This document shows, one piece after another, positions 20,435 through 28,701 of a stretch of DNA of 45,321 nt (the first letter of the stretch is position 1; each line of letters starts with the position of its first letter). The stretch is from assembly GCA_030447745.1 (NCBI GenBank), contig JAUJOH010000004.1, positions 53,014 through 98,334 of the forward strand, written 5' to 3'. The translations under genes were made by a program, and so were the position numbers. The DNA is from Chloroflexota bacterium. GTDB taxonomy: Bacteria > Chloroflexota > Limnocylindria > Limnocylindrales > CSP1-4. The notes under the pieces are model-generated. The model did not search any database, was not told the DNA's origin, and was given only the letters and a program-made list of their open reading frames with translations.

Positions 20435-21607
20435 TCAGTCGCCGCGGGGCAGGACGACGATGCGCCGGTTCGGCTCCTCGCCGATCGACTGCGTGGCGAC
20501 GTCCGGGTTCTCGCGGAGCGCGATGTGGACCCAGCGCCGCTCGAGCGCCGGCATCGGCTCGAGCTGAAGCATCTTGCCGGTTTCGGCGACGCGCGACGCG
20601 GCCCGCAGCGCGAGGTCCCGAAGCTGGCGCTCCCGGCGGCCGCGGTAGTCCTCGACGTCCACGAGGACGCGGGTCCAGCCGTTCATCCGCCGCGACAGCA
20701 TCAGGTTGACGAGGTGCTGGAGGGCCGAGAGCCGCTCGCCCTTGCGTCCGATCAGCGCGCCGAGCGCGTCCTTCTCGCCATCGGTGCCGACCACGTTCAG
20801 CCGGCTCGTGTCGCCCGCCTCGACCTCGACCCGGACGTCGAAGCCAAGGTGAAGCATCAGCTGCTCCAGGATCTCGCGGCCGGCATCGAGTGCCTCGGGC
20901 GACGCCTCGGCGGCCTCCAGATCGGCCCGCTCGGCGGCCAGTGATCCCCTCGCGGCGGCCACCTCGGCGGCTTCGCTCGCGCTCAGGCCGGACTCGGCCG
21001 GGCGGCGGGCGCGGTCGTCCCGGCGCGGGGCGCGGTCGCCGCCCTCGCGGCGCGGGCCTCGGTCGCCGCCGCCGTACGGGCGGTCGCCGCCGGGCCGCTC
21101 CTCGCGACGGGGACCAGCATCGCGACGGGGAGCATCGGCGGCAGCCGGCGCCCGATCACCGCGCGGTGCGGCACCCGGCCGTGGGCCTCGATCTCGGTCC
21201 CGGTCTTCGAACCGTGGGCGGTCGTCGCGGTCCCGGGGCTGGTCCGGACGGTCGCCATAGCGCGGCCGGTCCTCGCGGCGCGGGCCGCGGTCGCGGTCCC
21301 GGCCAGCCCGGTCGTCCCGGCGCGGGCCTCGATCCTCCCGATCGCCGTAGCGCGGCCGGTCCTCGCGCGGCGGCGGCGCGGGCAGCGGCTGGGAGGCGGC
21401 CGCCTCCCGCTTCGGAGCAGCACCGCCGAGCTCCGCGCGGGGCGCCGCGACGATCCGCGCGGGTTCGGCGCCCATGCCGAGAACGCCCCGCGCGCCTGGG
21501 GTCAGGATCTCGAAGTCGAGGTCGTCGAGGCCGACGCCGAACGCCTCGCGGGCGTTGCGCAGCGCCTCCTCGACGGTCTTGCCGGTGAACTCGCGATAGA
21601 CACTCAT
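20435..21607 (-). CDS. khpB: KhpB/Jag RNA-binding protein with long charged linker
   Basis: RNA chaperone-type protein of the Jag/KhpB/EloR family, linked to cell elongation control and always near yidC. The Jag-N domain is SVYREFTGKTVEEALRNARE to GVLGMGAEPARIVAAPR. The KH domain carries the GXXG loop in LGALIGRKGERLSALQHLVN. The C-terminal R3H domain includes LRDLALRAASRVAETGK and ALERRWVHIALRENPDV. Between Jag-N and KH lies a disordered segment of about 150 residues made of DRPRYGDR / DRGPRR-type units. It makes the protein 390 residues, against about 210 in Bacillus. ATG 21607 is one base after the yidC stop, so the two are coupled. Confidence 0.92.
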   Translation of the reverse strand: MSVYREFTGKTVEEALRNAREAFGVGLDDLDFEILTPGARGVLGMGAEPARIVAAPRAELGGAAPKREAAASQPLPAPPPREDRPRYGDREDRGPRRDDRAGRDRDRGPRREDRPRYGDRPDQPRDRDDRPRFEDRDRDRGPRPGAAPRGDRAPAAADAPRRDAGPRREERPGGDRPYGGGDRGPRREGGDRAPRRDDRARRPAESGLSASEAAEVAAARGSLAAERADLEAAEASPEALDAGREILEQLMLHLGFDVRVEVEAGDTSRLNVVGTDGEKDALGALIGRKGERLSALQHLVNLMLSRRMNGWTRVLVDVEDYRGRRERQLRDLALRAASRVAETGKMLQLEPMPALERRWVHIALRENPDVATQSIGEEPNRRIVVLPRGD

Positions 21608-21608
21608 G

Positions 21609-22805
21609 TCAGCGTCGCCTCCCTCGTCGGCCCTGGCGGCCCCGCTCGCGGGGGCGAATCGTCTTGTCGGCCGAAGTGGCTCGTTTGGGAACGACGGCCG
21701 GAGCGACGGTCGGCGCCGGTCGTCGGGACGGGTCCGGCGGTGGCGGCATCGCCACCGGGAACCGCGGCGTGTGGTCGCGGGCAAAGCCCGGCGTCCAGCC
21801 GAGGAACGGGAACATGCCTCCCCAGCCCACGATCAGGTACTGCTGGATGATCGAGAACAGCGTGGCAACGATCCAGTAGATGAACAGCCCGGCCGGCAGG
21901 ATGCCGCCGTAGAGGACGGAGATCAGGGGCAGGAACAGCATCATCTGGCGCTGGACGCGCACGTTGGGGTCGTCGTTGGTGGGATCGGGCGGGGCCAGCA
22001 TCATCCGGCTCTGGACGAGCTGGAGCAGCGCCGAGACGACGGCCAGCAGACTCAGCCCGAAGCCGAGTATGACGAGCGTCGTCTCGGGATGGCTGACGTC
22101 GAGACCGAACAGCCACGGGACTGTCGTGTCGATGCACGGGTCGACGACGCCGGGCGCCGGCGGCGTCGTCGGGCACTGAAGGGGCACCACCTGGACGCCG
22201 CCGATCTGCAGCATCGCGGTCGGGTTGTAGTTGGTCACTCCGTTCTGGATGACCGAGTAGATGATGAAGAGGAGCGGCAGCTGGAGGAGGACCGGCAGGC
22301 AGCCGGAGACGGGATTGACCCCTCGTTCCTTCATCAGCTCCTGCTGGGCGAGGCGGATCTTCATCCCGTCGCCCTTGTAACGGCGCCGGATCTCGCCCAT
22401 CTCGGGCTGGAGCATCTGCATCCGCCGCTGGGAGACGAGCTGCTTGCGGAAGAGCGGGATCAGGACGGCTCGCACCGCGAGGGTCAAGGCGATGATGGCG
22501 AAGCCGATCGCGCCTGGCACGCCGGCCTGGTGGAGGACGTGATAGACGGCGACGAGCAGGATGAACATCGCCTGGAAGATCGGCGTGAACAGGAAGGCCA
22601 GGAGGCTGACCGGATCCGCGCCGGGGCTGGCCGGCGTCAGCGCCGCCTGGGGGCTGCCGGACGGCGTGGGGACGGCCGATCCACCGGGCTGCTGCGACGA
22701 CGGGAAGCAGCCCGCGACGAGGACGGCGAGCGTGAGCAGGAGCAGCGGGCCGGTCCAGGCACGAGCGAGTGCGCCGACGCGTCTAGCGGACAGGGTCGTA
22801 CCCAC
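21609..22805 (-). CDS. yidC: Membrane protein insertase YidC/Oxa1
   Basis: Inserts membrane proteins alone or with SecYEG. The 398 residues start with a lipoprotein-type signal ([12 protein letters not shown] lipobox), as in Gram-positive-type YidC, and lack the large periplasmic domain of proteobacterial YidC. Core helices include [19 protein letters not shown], the conserved basic segment [19 protein letters not shown] with its groove Arg, [26 protein letters not shown], and [22 protein letters not shown]. The tail is Pro-rich and then strongly basic ([15 protein letters not shown]), typical for ribosome contact. GTG 22805 overlaps the yidD stop region by 23 bases. Confidence 0.95.
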   Translation of the reverse strand: MGTTLSARRVGALARAWTGPLLLLTLAVLVAGCFPSSQQPGGSAVPTPSGSPQAALTPASPGADPVSLLAFLFTPIFQAMFILLVAVYHVLHQAGVPGAIGFAIIALTLAVRAVLIPLFRKQLVSQRRMQMLQPEMGEIRRRYKGDGMKIRLAQQELMKERGVNPVSGCLPVLLQLPLLFIIYSVIQNGVTNYNPTAMLQIGGVQVVPLQCPTTPPAPGVVDPCIDTTVPWLFGLDVSHPETTLVILGFGLSLLAVVSALLQLVQSRMMLAPPDPTNDDPNVRVQRQMMLFLPLISVLYGGILPAGLFIYWIVATLFSIIQQYLIVGWGGMFPFLGWTPGFARDHTPRFPVAMPPPPDPSRRPAPTVAPAVVPKRATSADKTIRPRERGRQGRRGRRR

Positions 22806-22989
22806 CCGGGCTCCAGGGGTGACAGCGGGCGATCCGGCGCGTGCCCATCCATGAACCGCGGAGCAGGCCGTAGCGCTCGATGGCCTGCTCGGAATAGCGC
22901 GAGCAGCTCGGCTCGTACCGGCACGAGGACGGGAGCCAGGCGAACACGACCCGGTAGAGCCGGATGAGTCCGATCCCGATGCGCTTCAC
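22783..22989 (-). CDS. yidD: Membrane protein insertion efficiency factor YidD
   Basis: 68 residues with the whole family signature: an amphipathic start ([16 protein letters not shown]), [19 protein letters not shown] and [17 protein letters not shown] with the three conserved cysteines. It assists YidC-dependent insertion in the family. GTG 22989 overlaps the rnpA stop (GTGA), and its end overlaps yidC, placing it in the rpmH-rnpA-yidD-yidC-khpB operon. Confidence 0.94.
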   Translation of the reverse strand: MKRIGIGLIRLYRVVFAWLPSSCRYEPSCSRYSEQAIERYGLLRGSWMGTRRIARCHPWSPGGYDPVR

Positions 22990-23324
22990 GTGGTCGACGG
23001 TCCTCCGATGACGCCCGCCCGGCCGAGGAGCCGGTGCAGGGCCCCGACCAGCGCGTCGTGGTCGGCCTCGACGAGCGCGGGCCGGGCGATGATGAGGACG
23101 TCCCAGCCGGGCCGGAACGCGGGCGCCATCACCCTGAGCACCTCGCGGAGTCGTCGCCGCAGCCGGTTGCGGACCACCGCGCCACCGAGTCGACGGCCGG
23201 TCGACAGCGCGAACCTGGTGGTCTCGAGATCCGTCCGCAGCACTCGGACGACGAGGAGCGGGTGGGACCGGCTGGCCCCTCGTTCCTGGATCGCAGCGAA
23301 GTCCTGCGGTCGGGTGAGGATCAC
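22986..23324 (-). CDS. rnpA: Ribonuclease P protein component
   Basis: Protein subunit that helps the RNase P RNA trim the 5' ends of tRNAs and pre-tmRNA. The diagnostic element is [24 protein letters not shown], and the N-terminal part is [26 protein letters not shown] chose GTG 23324 (112 residues, usual length 110-120), 32 bases after the rpmH stop. The longer frame back to 23519 would run across rpmH and encode Arg/Ser-rich noise. The last four bases overlap yidD. Confidence 0.92.
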   Translation of the reverse strand: MILTRPQDFAAIQERGASRSHPLLVVRVLRTDLETTRFALSTGRRLGGAVVRNRLRRRLREVLRVMAPAFRPGWDVLIIARPALVEADHDALVGALHRLLGRAGVIGGPSTT

Positions 23325-23356
23325 GAGCCGCCGCGGGATCGTGCGGCGGTCGGTCG

Positions 23357-23494
23357 TCAGGCCGTCAGGCGCTTCCGGCCGCGTGCCCGCCGAGCTGCCA
23401 CGACGCGACGACCGGCGGTCGTCCTCATCCGGGCACGGAAGCCGTGCTCCTTTGCGCGATGGCGTTTCTTCGGCTGGTACGTCGGCTTGCCCAT
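23357..23494 (-). CDS. rpmH: Ribosomal protein bL34
   Basis: A 45-residue, very basic protein: [20 protein letters not shown], then [20 protein letters not shown]. This is the normal bL34 pattern (TYQPK.R.R...HGFR.RM.T..GR.V...RR.KGR). ATG 23494 follows a leader of about 110 bases from the TTGACA promoter at 23640. It is the first gene of the leftward operon next to the origin. Confidence 0.96.
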   Translation of the reverse strand: MGKPTYQPKKRHRAKEHGFRARMRTTAGRRVVAARRARGRKRLTA

Positions 23495-23610
23495 CGGGAC
23501 TGTCGGTGATCCTCTCCATCCGGCCTCGGGGATTCGACGATTCGTCCCCTCAAGGCACGCAAAACGCGCCTGGCGCCCGTAAGCGCTGCGGCGCGTTCGT
23601 CGTCCGGGCG

Positions 23611-23640
23611 ATGATAGGTCCGGCGCGCCGCGGGTGTCAA
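23611..23640 (-). promoter_or_regulatory. Promoter of the rpmH-rnpA-yidD-yidC-khpB operon
   Basis: On the minus strand, a perfect -35 TTGACA (23640-23635), 18-base spacer and TATCAT (23616-23611). This is the best -35 in the window, fitting a highly expressed ribosomal protein operon. The start site near 23604 leaves a 5' leader of about 110 bases. Confidence 0.8.
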
Positions 23641-23729
23641 ACCTCCGAGGGGCCACCCGACGACCCATCGGCGCGCGTTGCCCCGGCAGTCCGTCGAGGT
23701 GGTCGGCCCGGCGGTACGCCGCTGCGACG

Positions 23730-23746
23730 ATACCCCCAGGGGGTAT
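23730..23746. promoter_or_regulatory. CsoR-like palindrome ATACCCCC-A-GGGGGTAT
   Basis: A perfect 8-bp inverted repeat around one central A, followed by GG. CsoR/RcnR-family copper and nickel sensors bind ATACCC...GGGTAT-type sites of this kind. It ends 12 bases before the putative dnaA -35 and lies 90 bases upstream of the rpmH -35. No csoR or copper-transport gene is in the window. Confidence 0.5.
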
Positions 23747-23758
23747 GGCCGGATTGCC

Positions 23759-23788
23759 TTGCGGCGGCGGTTCGGCCGGTGCTATCCT
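23759..23788 (+). promoter_or_regulatory. Candidate dnaA promoter
   Basis: TTGCGG (23759-23764), 18-base spacer, TATCCT (23783-23788), giving a leader of about 180 bases before dnaA. The match is moderate. No DnaA box overlaps it, so direct DnaA autorepression at this promoter is not evident. Confidence 0.45.
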
Positions 23789-23976
23789 CTGCGGGCCCTC
23801 GGCGCCGGGACGCTGGCGGGCCTTCCCTCCGGAGCCGATTCGCAGGGAGCCCGGAACGCCCCGCCCCAGTCGCACGGCCCTGTGGGGCCCTCGGTCGCGC
23901 CACTCCTGCTCGGCTCTCGCGGGGTCAACGGTACCCGTCTATCCGCCATCAGTGAGACAGGGCAGACATCGATCGA

Positions 23977-25371
23977 ATGGACGCGAAGCAGGTCTGGCGC
24001 GCCGCGCTCGGCGAGTTGCAGGTGTCACTGTCGCCGGCGAACTACGAGACCTGGCTCCGTGATACGGCCCTCGTCGACGTCGACGAGCAGCGCTTCCGGA
24101 TCGCCGTCCCGAACGGCTTCGCCAAGGACTGGCTCGAGACACGCTACCGCTCGCTGATCTCGCAGACGCTGGCCCGGATCGTCGGCTACAGCGTCCAGGT
24201 CGAGTTCCTCATCAACACGCCGGTCGACGAGCGCGGTGCCGCGCCGGATCCGGCCAACGGCTCCACCCGACACGCCAACGGGTCGCCCAATGCGGCCGGC
24301 GCCCAGGTCCGCCTCGAACCGGCGCGGGTCGGCGGCGAAGGCGGGGCGACGAACCTCAATCCCCGCTACACGTTTGCCAACTTCATCGTCGGCTCGGCCA
24401 ACCGGCTCGCGCACGCGGCCAGCCTGTCCGTCGCGGAGCGACCGGGCCACGCCTACAACCCGCTCTTCCTGTATGGCGGCGTGGGGCTCGGCAAGACGCA
24501 CCTCATGCACGCGATCGGCAACCAGGTGATCGCGAAGTTTCCGCGGAAGCGCGTTGTGTACGCCACCAGCGAGAAGTTCACGAACGAGTTCATCACCTCG
24601 ATCCAGCAGGGCAAGATCGACGAGTTCCGGGCGCGCTACCGACGGATCGACCTCCTCCTCATCGACGACATCCAGTTCATCGCGGACAAGGAGCGGACCC
24701 AGGAAGAGTTCTTCCATACGTTCAACGCCATCCACGAGGACGCCAAGCAGATCGTCATCTCGTCGGATCGGCCGCCGAAGGCGATCCTGACCCTCGAGGA
24801 GCGGCTACGAAGCCGGTTCGAGTGGGGCCTGATCGCGGACCTCACCGCGCCGGACCTGGAGACCCGGATCGCGATCCTGCGCTCGAAGTCGGAGGAGGGC
24901 GCCGTTCCGATCACCTCCGACGTGGTCGAGTTCATCGCGCGCAAGGTGGTCAGCAATATCCGGGAGCTCGAGGGGGCGCTCAACCGGATCGTGGCCTACG
25001 CGTCGATGGGGGCGATGCCGATCAGCATCGAGCTCGCCCAGGCGGTGCTGTCGAACGTGCTCTACAACCCGAAGAAGCGCCAGGTGACGCCGGAGCGGAT
25101 CACCAAGGCGGTGGCGGACTACTACGGCGTCCACCTTGACGCGCTGAAGGGGCAGAAGCGGGACAAGGCGATCGTCATGCCGCGGCAGATCGCCATGTTC
25201 CTGATGCGCGAGGAGACGGACGTGTCGCTGCTCCGGATCGGTGCGGAGCTCGGCGGCCGCGACCACTCCACCGTGCTGCATGCGTGCGGCAAGATCACGC
25301 GCGAGTCCGCGGCCAACGACGAGCTGCGACGCGAGATCGCCGCGGTCCGCGAGCTCATCTACGCGGACTGA
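23977..25371 (+). CDS. dnaA: Chromosomal replication initiator DnaA
   Basis: AAA+ protein that binds DnaA boxes and melts the origin. Domain I (about 1-85) includes VWRAALGELQVSLSPANYETWL. A Gly/Asn/Pro-rich linker follows. Domain III opens with NPRYTFANFIVGSANRLAHAA and has Walker A GGVGLGKTH (about 165) and Walker B LLLIDDIQFI (about 225), with sensor RSRFEWGL. Domain IV ends with the DNA-binding signature LGGRDHSTVLHACGKI (about 424); the usual form has VMHA. 464 residues, normal length. It is followed by a 489-base gap carrying DnaA boxes and then dnaN, the standard origin arrangement. Confidence 0.98.
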   Translation: MDAKQVWRAALGELQVSLSPANYETWLRDTALVDVDEQRFRIAVPNGFAKDWLETRYRSLISQTLARIVGYSVQVEFLINTPVDERGAAPDPANGSTRHANGSPNAAGAQVRLEPARVGGEGGATNLNPRYTFANFIVGSANRLAHAASLSVAERPGHAYNPLFLYGGVGLGKTHLMHAIGNQVIAKFPRKRVVYATSEKFTNEFITSIQQGKIDEFRARYRRIDLLLIDDIQFIADKERTQEEFFHTFNAIHEDAKQIVISSDRPPKAILTLEERLRSRFEWGLIADLTAPDLETRIAILRSKSEEGAVPITSDVVEFIARKVVSNIRELEGALNRIVAYASMGAMPISIELAQAVLSNVLYNPKKRQVTPERITKAVADYYGVHLDALKGQKRDKAIVMPRQIAMFLMREETDVSLLRIGAELGGRDHSTVLHACGKITRESAANDELRREIAAVRELIYAD

Positions 25372-25860
25372 CCGGCGCCGGCACAGCGGCCTTCGCGCGA
25401 CAGCGACGGTCATGGTGCCGATCAAGGCCGCGAGGTGACACCGGTCTCTGGACGACCGAACGCGGCTCGGGACTGTGGATAACCGCCCGGATTCGGTGGA
25501 CAACGAGGTCGGGATGTGGACATCGCGGCTGCTGCGGGCCGGCGGGACGACAGCTGACGTGGACCCGCCTGCGGACGGTTTCGACGGTGTCCGCGGAGAC
25601 ACCCGGCATGGTCCACATTCCTGTCGCGGCGCGTCCCCGGAGAGGCCGCTCATCTGCACTCAGCGGAGGCAGCCGTCCACCGCCCGTCGTCGCACACGCG
25701 AGCGTCCGCGTCCACCGCCTCCACACCGTTATGACGGTGATGACGAGGTAAAGAGAAAGAGAGAAGATACGCACAGCCCGAGACACCGGCGCCCGATCAC
25801 CCCTCGTCCACCCCGGAGCTGCCGGACCCCTCGCCCGCCTGAGCTGGAGTACCACCCGAC
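25372..25860. other. oriC: Origin of replication (oriC) between dnaA and dnaN
   Basis: Contains a perfect DnaA box TGTGGATAA (25474-25482, reverse of TTATCCACA) and near-boxes GGTGGACAA (25495-25503), TGTGGACAT (25515-25523) and, in the other orientation, TGGTCCACA (25609-25617). Weaker matches lie at about 25558 and 25706. The first three start 21 and 20 bases apart, about two helical turns, on one face. An A/G-only stretch, rare in this genome, follows at 25750-25767 and is the best candidate for the unwinding element. No coding frame in the region is convincing. Confidence 0.85.
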
Positions 25861-26979
25861 GTGAAACTCTCCGTGATGCAGGAGAATCTGGCTCGTGGGC
25901 TGTCGGTCGTCAGCCGGGCCGTCTCGACCCGGTCGACGCTGCCTGTGCTGGCCAACGTGCTGCTCAAGACCGAGGATGCCGGCCTCAAGCTGACCGCGAC
26001 GAACCTCGAGATCGGCGTCACGTACTGGGTCCCCGGACGGATCGACTCGGACGGCGCCACGACCGTCCCCGCCAGGTTGCTCACCGACTACGTGAACGCG
26101 ATCCACGGCGGCGACCGGATCGATCTCGAGCTGCAGCCCGGCGAGACGCTCCACCTGCGCTGCGGGCGGTTCGAGTCGCACATCAAGGGGATCGACGCGG
26201 ACGAATTCCCGGCCATCCAGACCGCGGGCGATCAGCCGACCACGCGCATCGCCCAGAGCGTCCTCCGGCAGGCCCTCGAGGAGACGGCGTTCGCCGCGGC
26301 GAGTGACGAGGCCCGGCCGATCCTCACCGGGGTCCTGGCCCGGTTCGAGGGCGAGACGGTAACGCTGGCGGCCGCCGACAACTACCGGATCGCGGTCAAG
26401 ACGATCCCGATCCTCGACCCGGTCGCGGATACCTCCGTCGTCATCCCGGCACGCGCGCTCAACGAGCTGACCCGGATTCTGGCCGACGTCGACGAGCCCG
26501 TCGAGGTGGTCCTCGCCCAGGCTCGCAACCAGATCCTCTTCCACCTCGAAGGTGTCGACCTGGTGAGCCGGCTGATCGATGGCCAGTTCCCGAACTACCA
26601 GCAGGTCCTGCCCCAGAGCCACACGACCCGCGCGGTGCTGGATCGCGAAGAGCTCCTGCGCGCCGTGCGTCCGGCGGCGCTGATCGCGCACGAGTCGGCC
26701 AACATCGTCAAGCTCCAGATCTCGTCGAACGGCGAGTCCGGCGTGACAGTCAGCGCCAACGCGGAGGTGGGCGATCACGTCGGCGAGGTCGAGGCGGCCG
26801 TCGAGGGGGACGGGACGACGATCGCCTTCAACGCGAAGTACCTGGCCGACGTCCTGACCAACGTGGACGCCGAGCAGTTCGCACTCGAGCTGAACGGGCC
26901 GCTCAGCCCGGGCGTGTTCAAGCCCGTCGGTGACGACCGGTACGTGCACGTCGTGATGCCGGTCCGGACGACATCCTGA
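25861..26979 (+). CDS. dnaN: DNA polymerase III sliding clamp (beta subunit)
   Basis: Ring-shaped processivity clamp. 372 residues with the three-fold repeat. Landmarks are MQENLARGLSVVSRAVSTRSTLPVLANVLL at the start, FPAIQTAGDQ, ARPILTGVLARFEGETVTLAAADNYRIAVK, LIDGQFPNYQQVLP and the C-terminus KPVGDDRYVHVVMPVRT. The GTG start has GGAG 11 bases upstream. It follows oriC directly and precedes recF by 19 bases. Confidence 0.97.
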   Translation: MKLSVMQENLARGLSVVSRAVSTRSTLPVLANVLLKTEDAGLKLTATNLEIGVTYWVPGRIDSDGATTVPARLLTDYVNAIHGGDRIDLELQPGETLHLRCGRFESHIKGIDADEFPAIQTAGDQPTTRIAQSVLRQALEETAFAAASDEARPILTGVLARFEGETVTLAAADNYRIAVKTIPILDPVADTSVVIPARALNELTRILADVDEPVEVVLAQARNQILFHLEGVDLVSRLIDGQFPNYQQVLPQSHTTRAVLDREELLRAVRPAALIAHESANIVKLQISSNGESGVTVSANAEVGDHVGEVEAAVEGDGTTIAFNAKYLADVLTNVDAEQFALELNGPLSPGVFKPVGDDRYVHVVMPVRTTS

Positions 26980-26998
26980 GGAGGCTGCTCCGCATCCC

Positions 26999-28276
26999 GT
27001 GACGGCGACCGACGCTCCCGGCAGCTCGGAGCGAACCGGCGGGTCGGCCCTCGTCCCGGCCGTCACGACCCGGCCGCCTGCCCCCGACGCCGGCGCCCGA
27101 GCGTCGCCAGGATCGAACCTGCTCGACGCGCTGAGCATTCGCGACGTGCGCGGCTATGCCGTGCTGGACGCGGCGTTCGGGCCGGGACCGCAGCTCGTGT
27201 GGGGCCCGAACGCGGCCGGCAAGACCAACCTGCTCGAGGCCATCGTGCTCCTCGCCTGGGGCCATTCGCACCGGACCTCGACCGACGCGGAGCTTGTCCG
27301 CTGGGGTGCGGACCTCGGACGCGTCGAGGGGACCGCCGGCCGAGAGACGATCGAGGTCGCGCTCCTGAGGCCGGGCGCGCCGGCGGTCGCCGGCGCCGCG
27401 CGCAAGCGGATCCGCGTCAACGGGGTCCCGCGGCGGGCACCGGCCCTCCTCGGCCTGGTCCGGACCGTCGTCTTCGCGCCGGAGGAGGTGCTCCTCGTCG
27501 TGGGTTCCCCCTCGCTCCGGCGGACGGCACTCGACCGCCTCGCCGCTCAGCGATCCACGGTCTACGCGCGCGAGCTCGCGACGTACGCCCGGGCGCTCCA
27601 GCAGCGGAACAGCCTGCTTCGCGCGATCCGCGAGGAGCAGGCCTCGCGCGACCAGCTCCGGGTGTGGGACACGCCGTTGCTCGAGTCCGGGGCCGCGCTG
27701 CTCGAGGAGCGCTTCCGGCTGCTCGACGACGTCCGCGGCCCGCTCGCTCGAGCCCACGCGGAGATCGCGCCGGACGAAGCGGGAGCCGGGCAACTGACGG
27801 TCCGGTACCAGACGAACGCGCCGCCGCTGCCCGGCGAGCCGCCGGGCGCCGCGTTCGCGCGGCGCCTGTCGGAAACGGCCGACAAGGAGATCTGGAACGG
27901 CGCGACGCTTGTTGGCCCGCACCGCGACGACCTCGTGTTCGAGCTCGGCGGCCGCGATCTCGCAGGGTTCGCCTCGCGTGGCCAGCAGCGCACCGCGATC
28001 CTCGCCTTCAAGCTGGCCGAGCTGGACCTCCTGACCGACCACGACGGACGCCCGCCGCTCCTGCTGCTCGACGACGTCTTCTCCGAGCTCGACCCCGAGC
28101 GCCGCGCGCATCTCGTCCGACGGATCGCCGAGCTGCCCCAGGCCTTCGTCACGACGACGACGCTCGACGACCTGGATCCGGCCCTGCGAGCGGTCGCCAC
28201 GACGTGGCGGGTCGAGCCCGCCGAGGACGGCGCCCGGCTCGTCGGACCCCGCTCACCGGCCGAGCGCGGCCGGTGA
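26999..28276 (+). CDS. recF: DNA replication and repair protein RecF
   Basis: SMC-like ATPase that helps load RecA at gaps. Walker A is GPNAAGKTN, early as in all RecF proteins, after LSIRDVRGYAVLDAAFGPG. The ABC signature region is ASRGQQRTAILAFKLAE and Walker B is PLLLLDDVFSELDPERR. Usual length is 360-370 residues. Here 425, because of about 40 Pro/Ala-rich residues before NLLDALSIRDVRGY, so an internal start is possible, although GAGGAGG 14 bases upstream of GTG 26999 supports the long form. The stop overlaps dciA (GTGA). Confidence 0.93.
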   Translation: MTATDAPGSSERTGGSALVPAVTTRPPAPDAGARASPGSNLLDALSIRDVRGYAVLDAAFGPGPQLVWGPNAAGKTNLLEAIVLLAWGHSHRTSTDAELVRWGADLGRVEGTAGRETIEVALLRPGAPAVAGAARKRIRVNGVPRRAPALLGLVRTVVFAPEEVLLVVGSPSLRRTALDRLAAQRSTVYARELATYARALQQRNSLLRAIREEQASRDQLRVWDTPLLESGAALLEERFRLLDDVRGPLARAHAEIAPDEAGAGQLTVRYQTNAPPLPGEPPGAAFARRLSETADKEIWNGATLVGPHRDDLVFELGGRDLAGFASRGQQRTAILAFKLAELDLLTDHDGRPPLLLLDDVFSELDPERRAHLVRRIAELPQAFVTTTTLDDLDPALRAVATTWRVEPAEDGARLVGPRSPAERGR

Positions 28277-28599
28277 GCCGTCGGCGGCCGATGGAACGGA
28301 TCGGCGACCTGATCCCGAACGCGGCGCGGCGGCTGGGGCTCGATGAGGAGCTGCGTCTCGCCCGAGCGATCACGCTCTGGTCCGCGCTCGTCGCGGAACG
28401 GGTTCCGGCGGCCTCCGGCGCCTGCCGCCTCGTCCGCGTCGACGGGTTCGCGCTCGTCGTCGAGGTCGACGCACCGATCGTCGCGCAGGAGATCCGGCTC
28501 CGGACCCCGGAGCTGCTTGAGGCCTTCGGGGCGGCGCCCGGCGGGACACGCGCCCGTGAGCTCCGGGTACGCGTGCGACGCGAGGGCCCGGCCGTATAA
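28273..28599 (+). CDS. dciA: DciA-like DUF721 protein
   Basis: 108 residues from the overlapping GTG 28273, or 102 from ATG 28291. The DUF721 domain is ERIGDLIPNAARRLGLDEEL, ITLWSALVAERVPAAS and LVVEVDAPIVAQEIRLRTPEL. In bacteria without DnaC or DnaI loaders, DciA helps load the replicative helicase. Its place right after recF is the common one. gyrB, which usually follows, is absent here. Confidence 0.86.
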   Translation: MSRRRPMERIGDLIPNAARRLGLDEELRLARAITLWSALVAERVPAASGACRLVRVDGFALVVEVDAPIVAQEIRLRTPELLEAFGAAPGGTRARELRVRVRREGPAV

Positions 28600-28600
28600 T
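28595..28600 (+). promoter_or_regulatory. Perfect -10 (TATAAT) over the dciA stop codon
   Basis: TATAAT shares its TAA with the dciA stop (28597-28599). The -35 is poor (CGTGCG at 17 bases). It would start the transcript for the gene at 28702 with a leader of about 95 bases. Confidence 0.55.
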
Positions 28601-28701
28601 CGGCGGCACCTGCCAGCCACGCCGAGCGGTCCGGCACCTCCGTCGCTCGCCGCACCGCCTCACGCCGCTCCCGCCACCGCAAGCCCAGCACGAGAGGCCT
28701 C

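Larger units (their letters stand above)
23495..23976. other. rpmH-dnaA intergenic region (482 bases)
   Basis: Holds the divergent promoters for the rpmH operon and dnaA, and a 17-base CsoR-like palindrome between them. I see no convincing DnaA box here and no credible ORF. The origin signals are on the other side of dnaA. Confidence 0.7.

Noticed and set aside
23977-25371. Frameshift or alternative start in dnaA
   Set aside because: All four domains are continuous and the length is normal.
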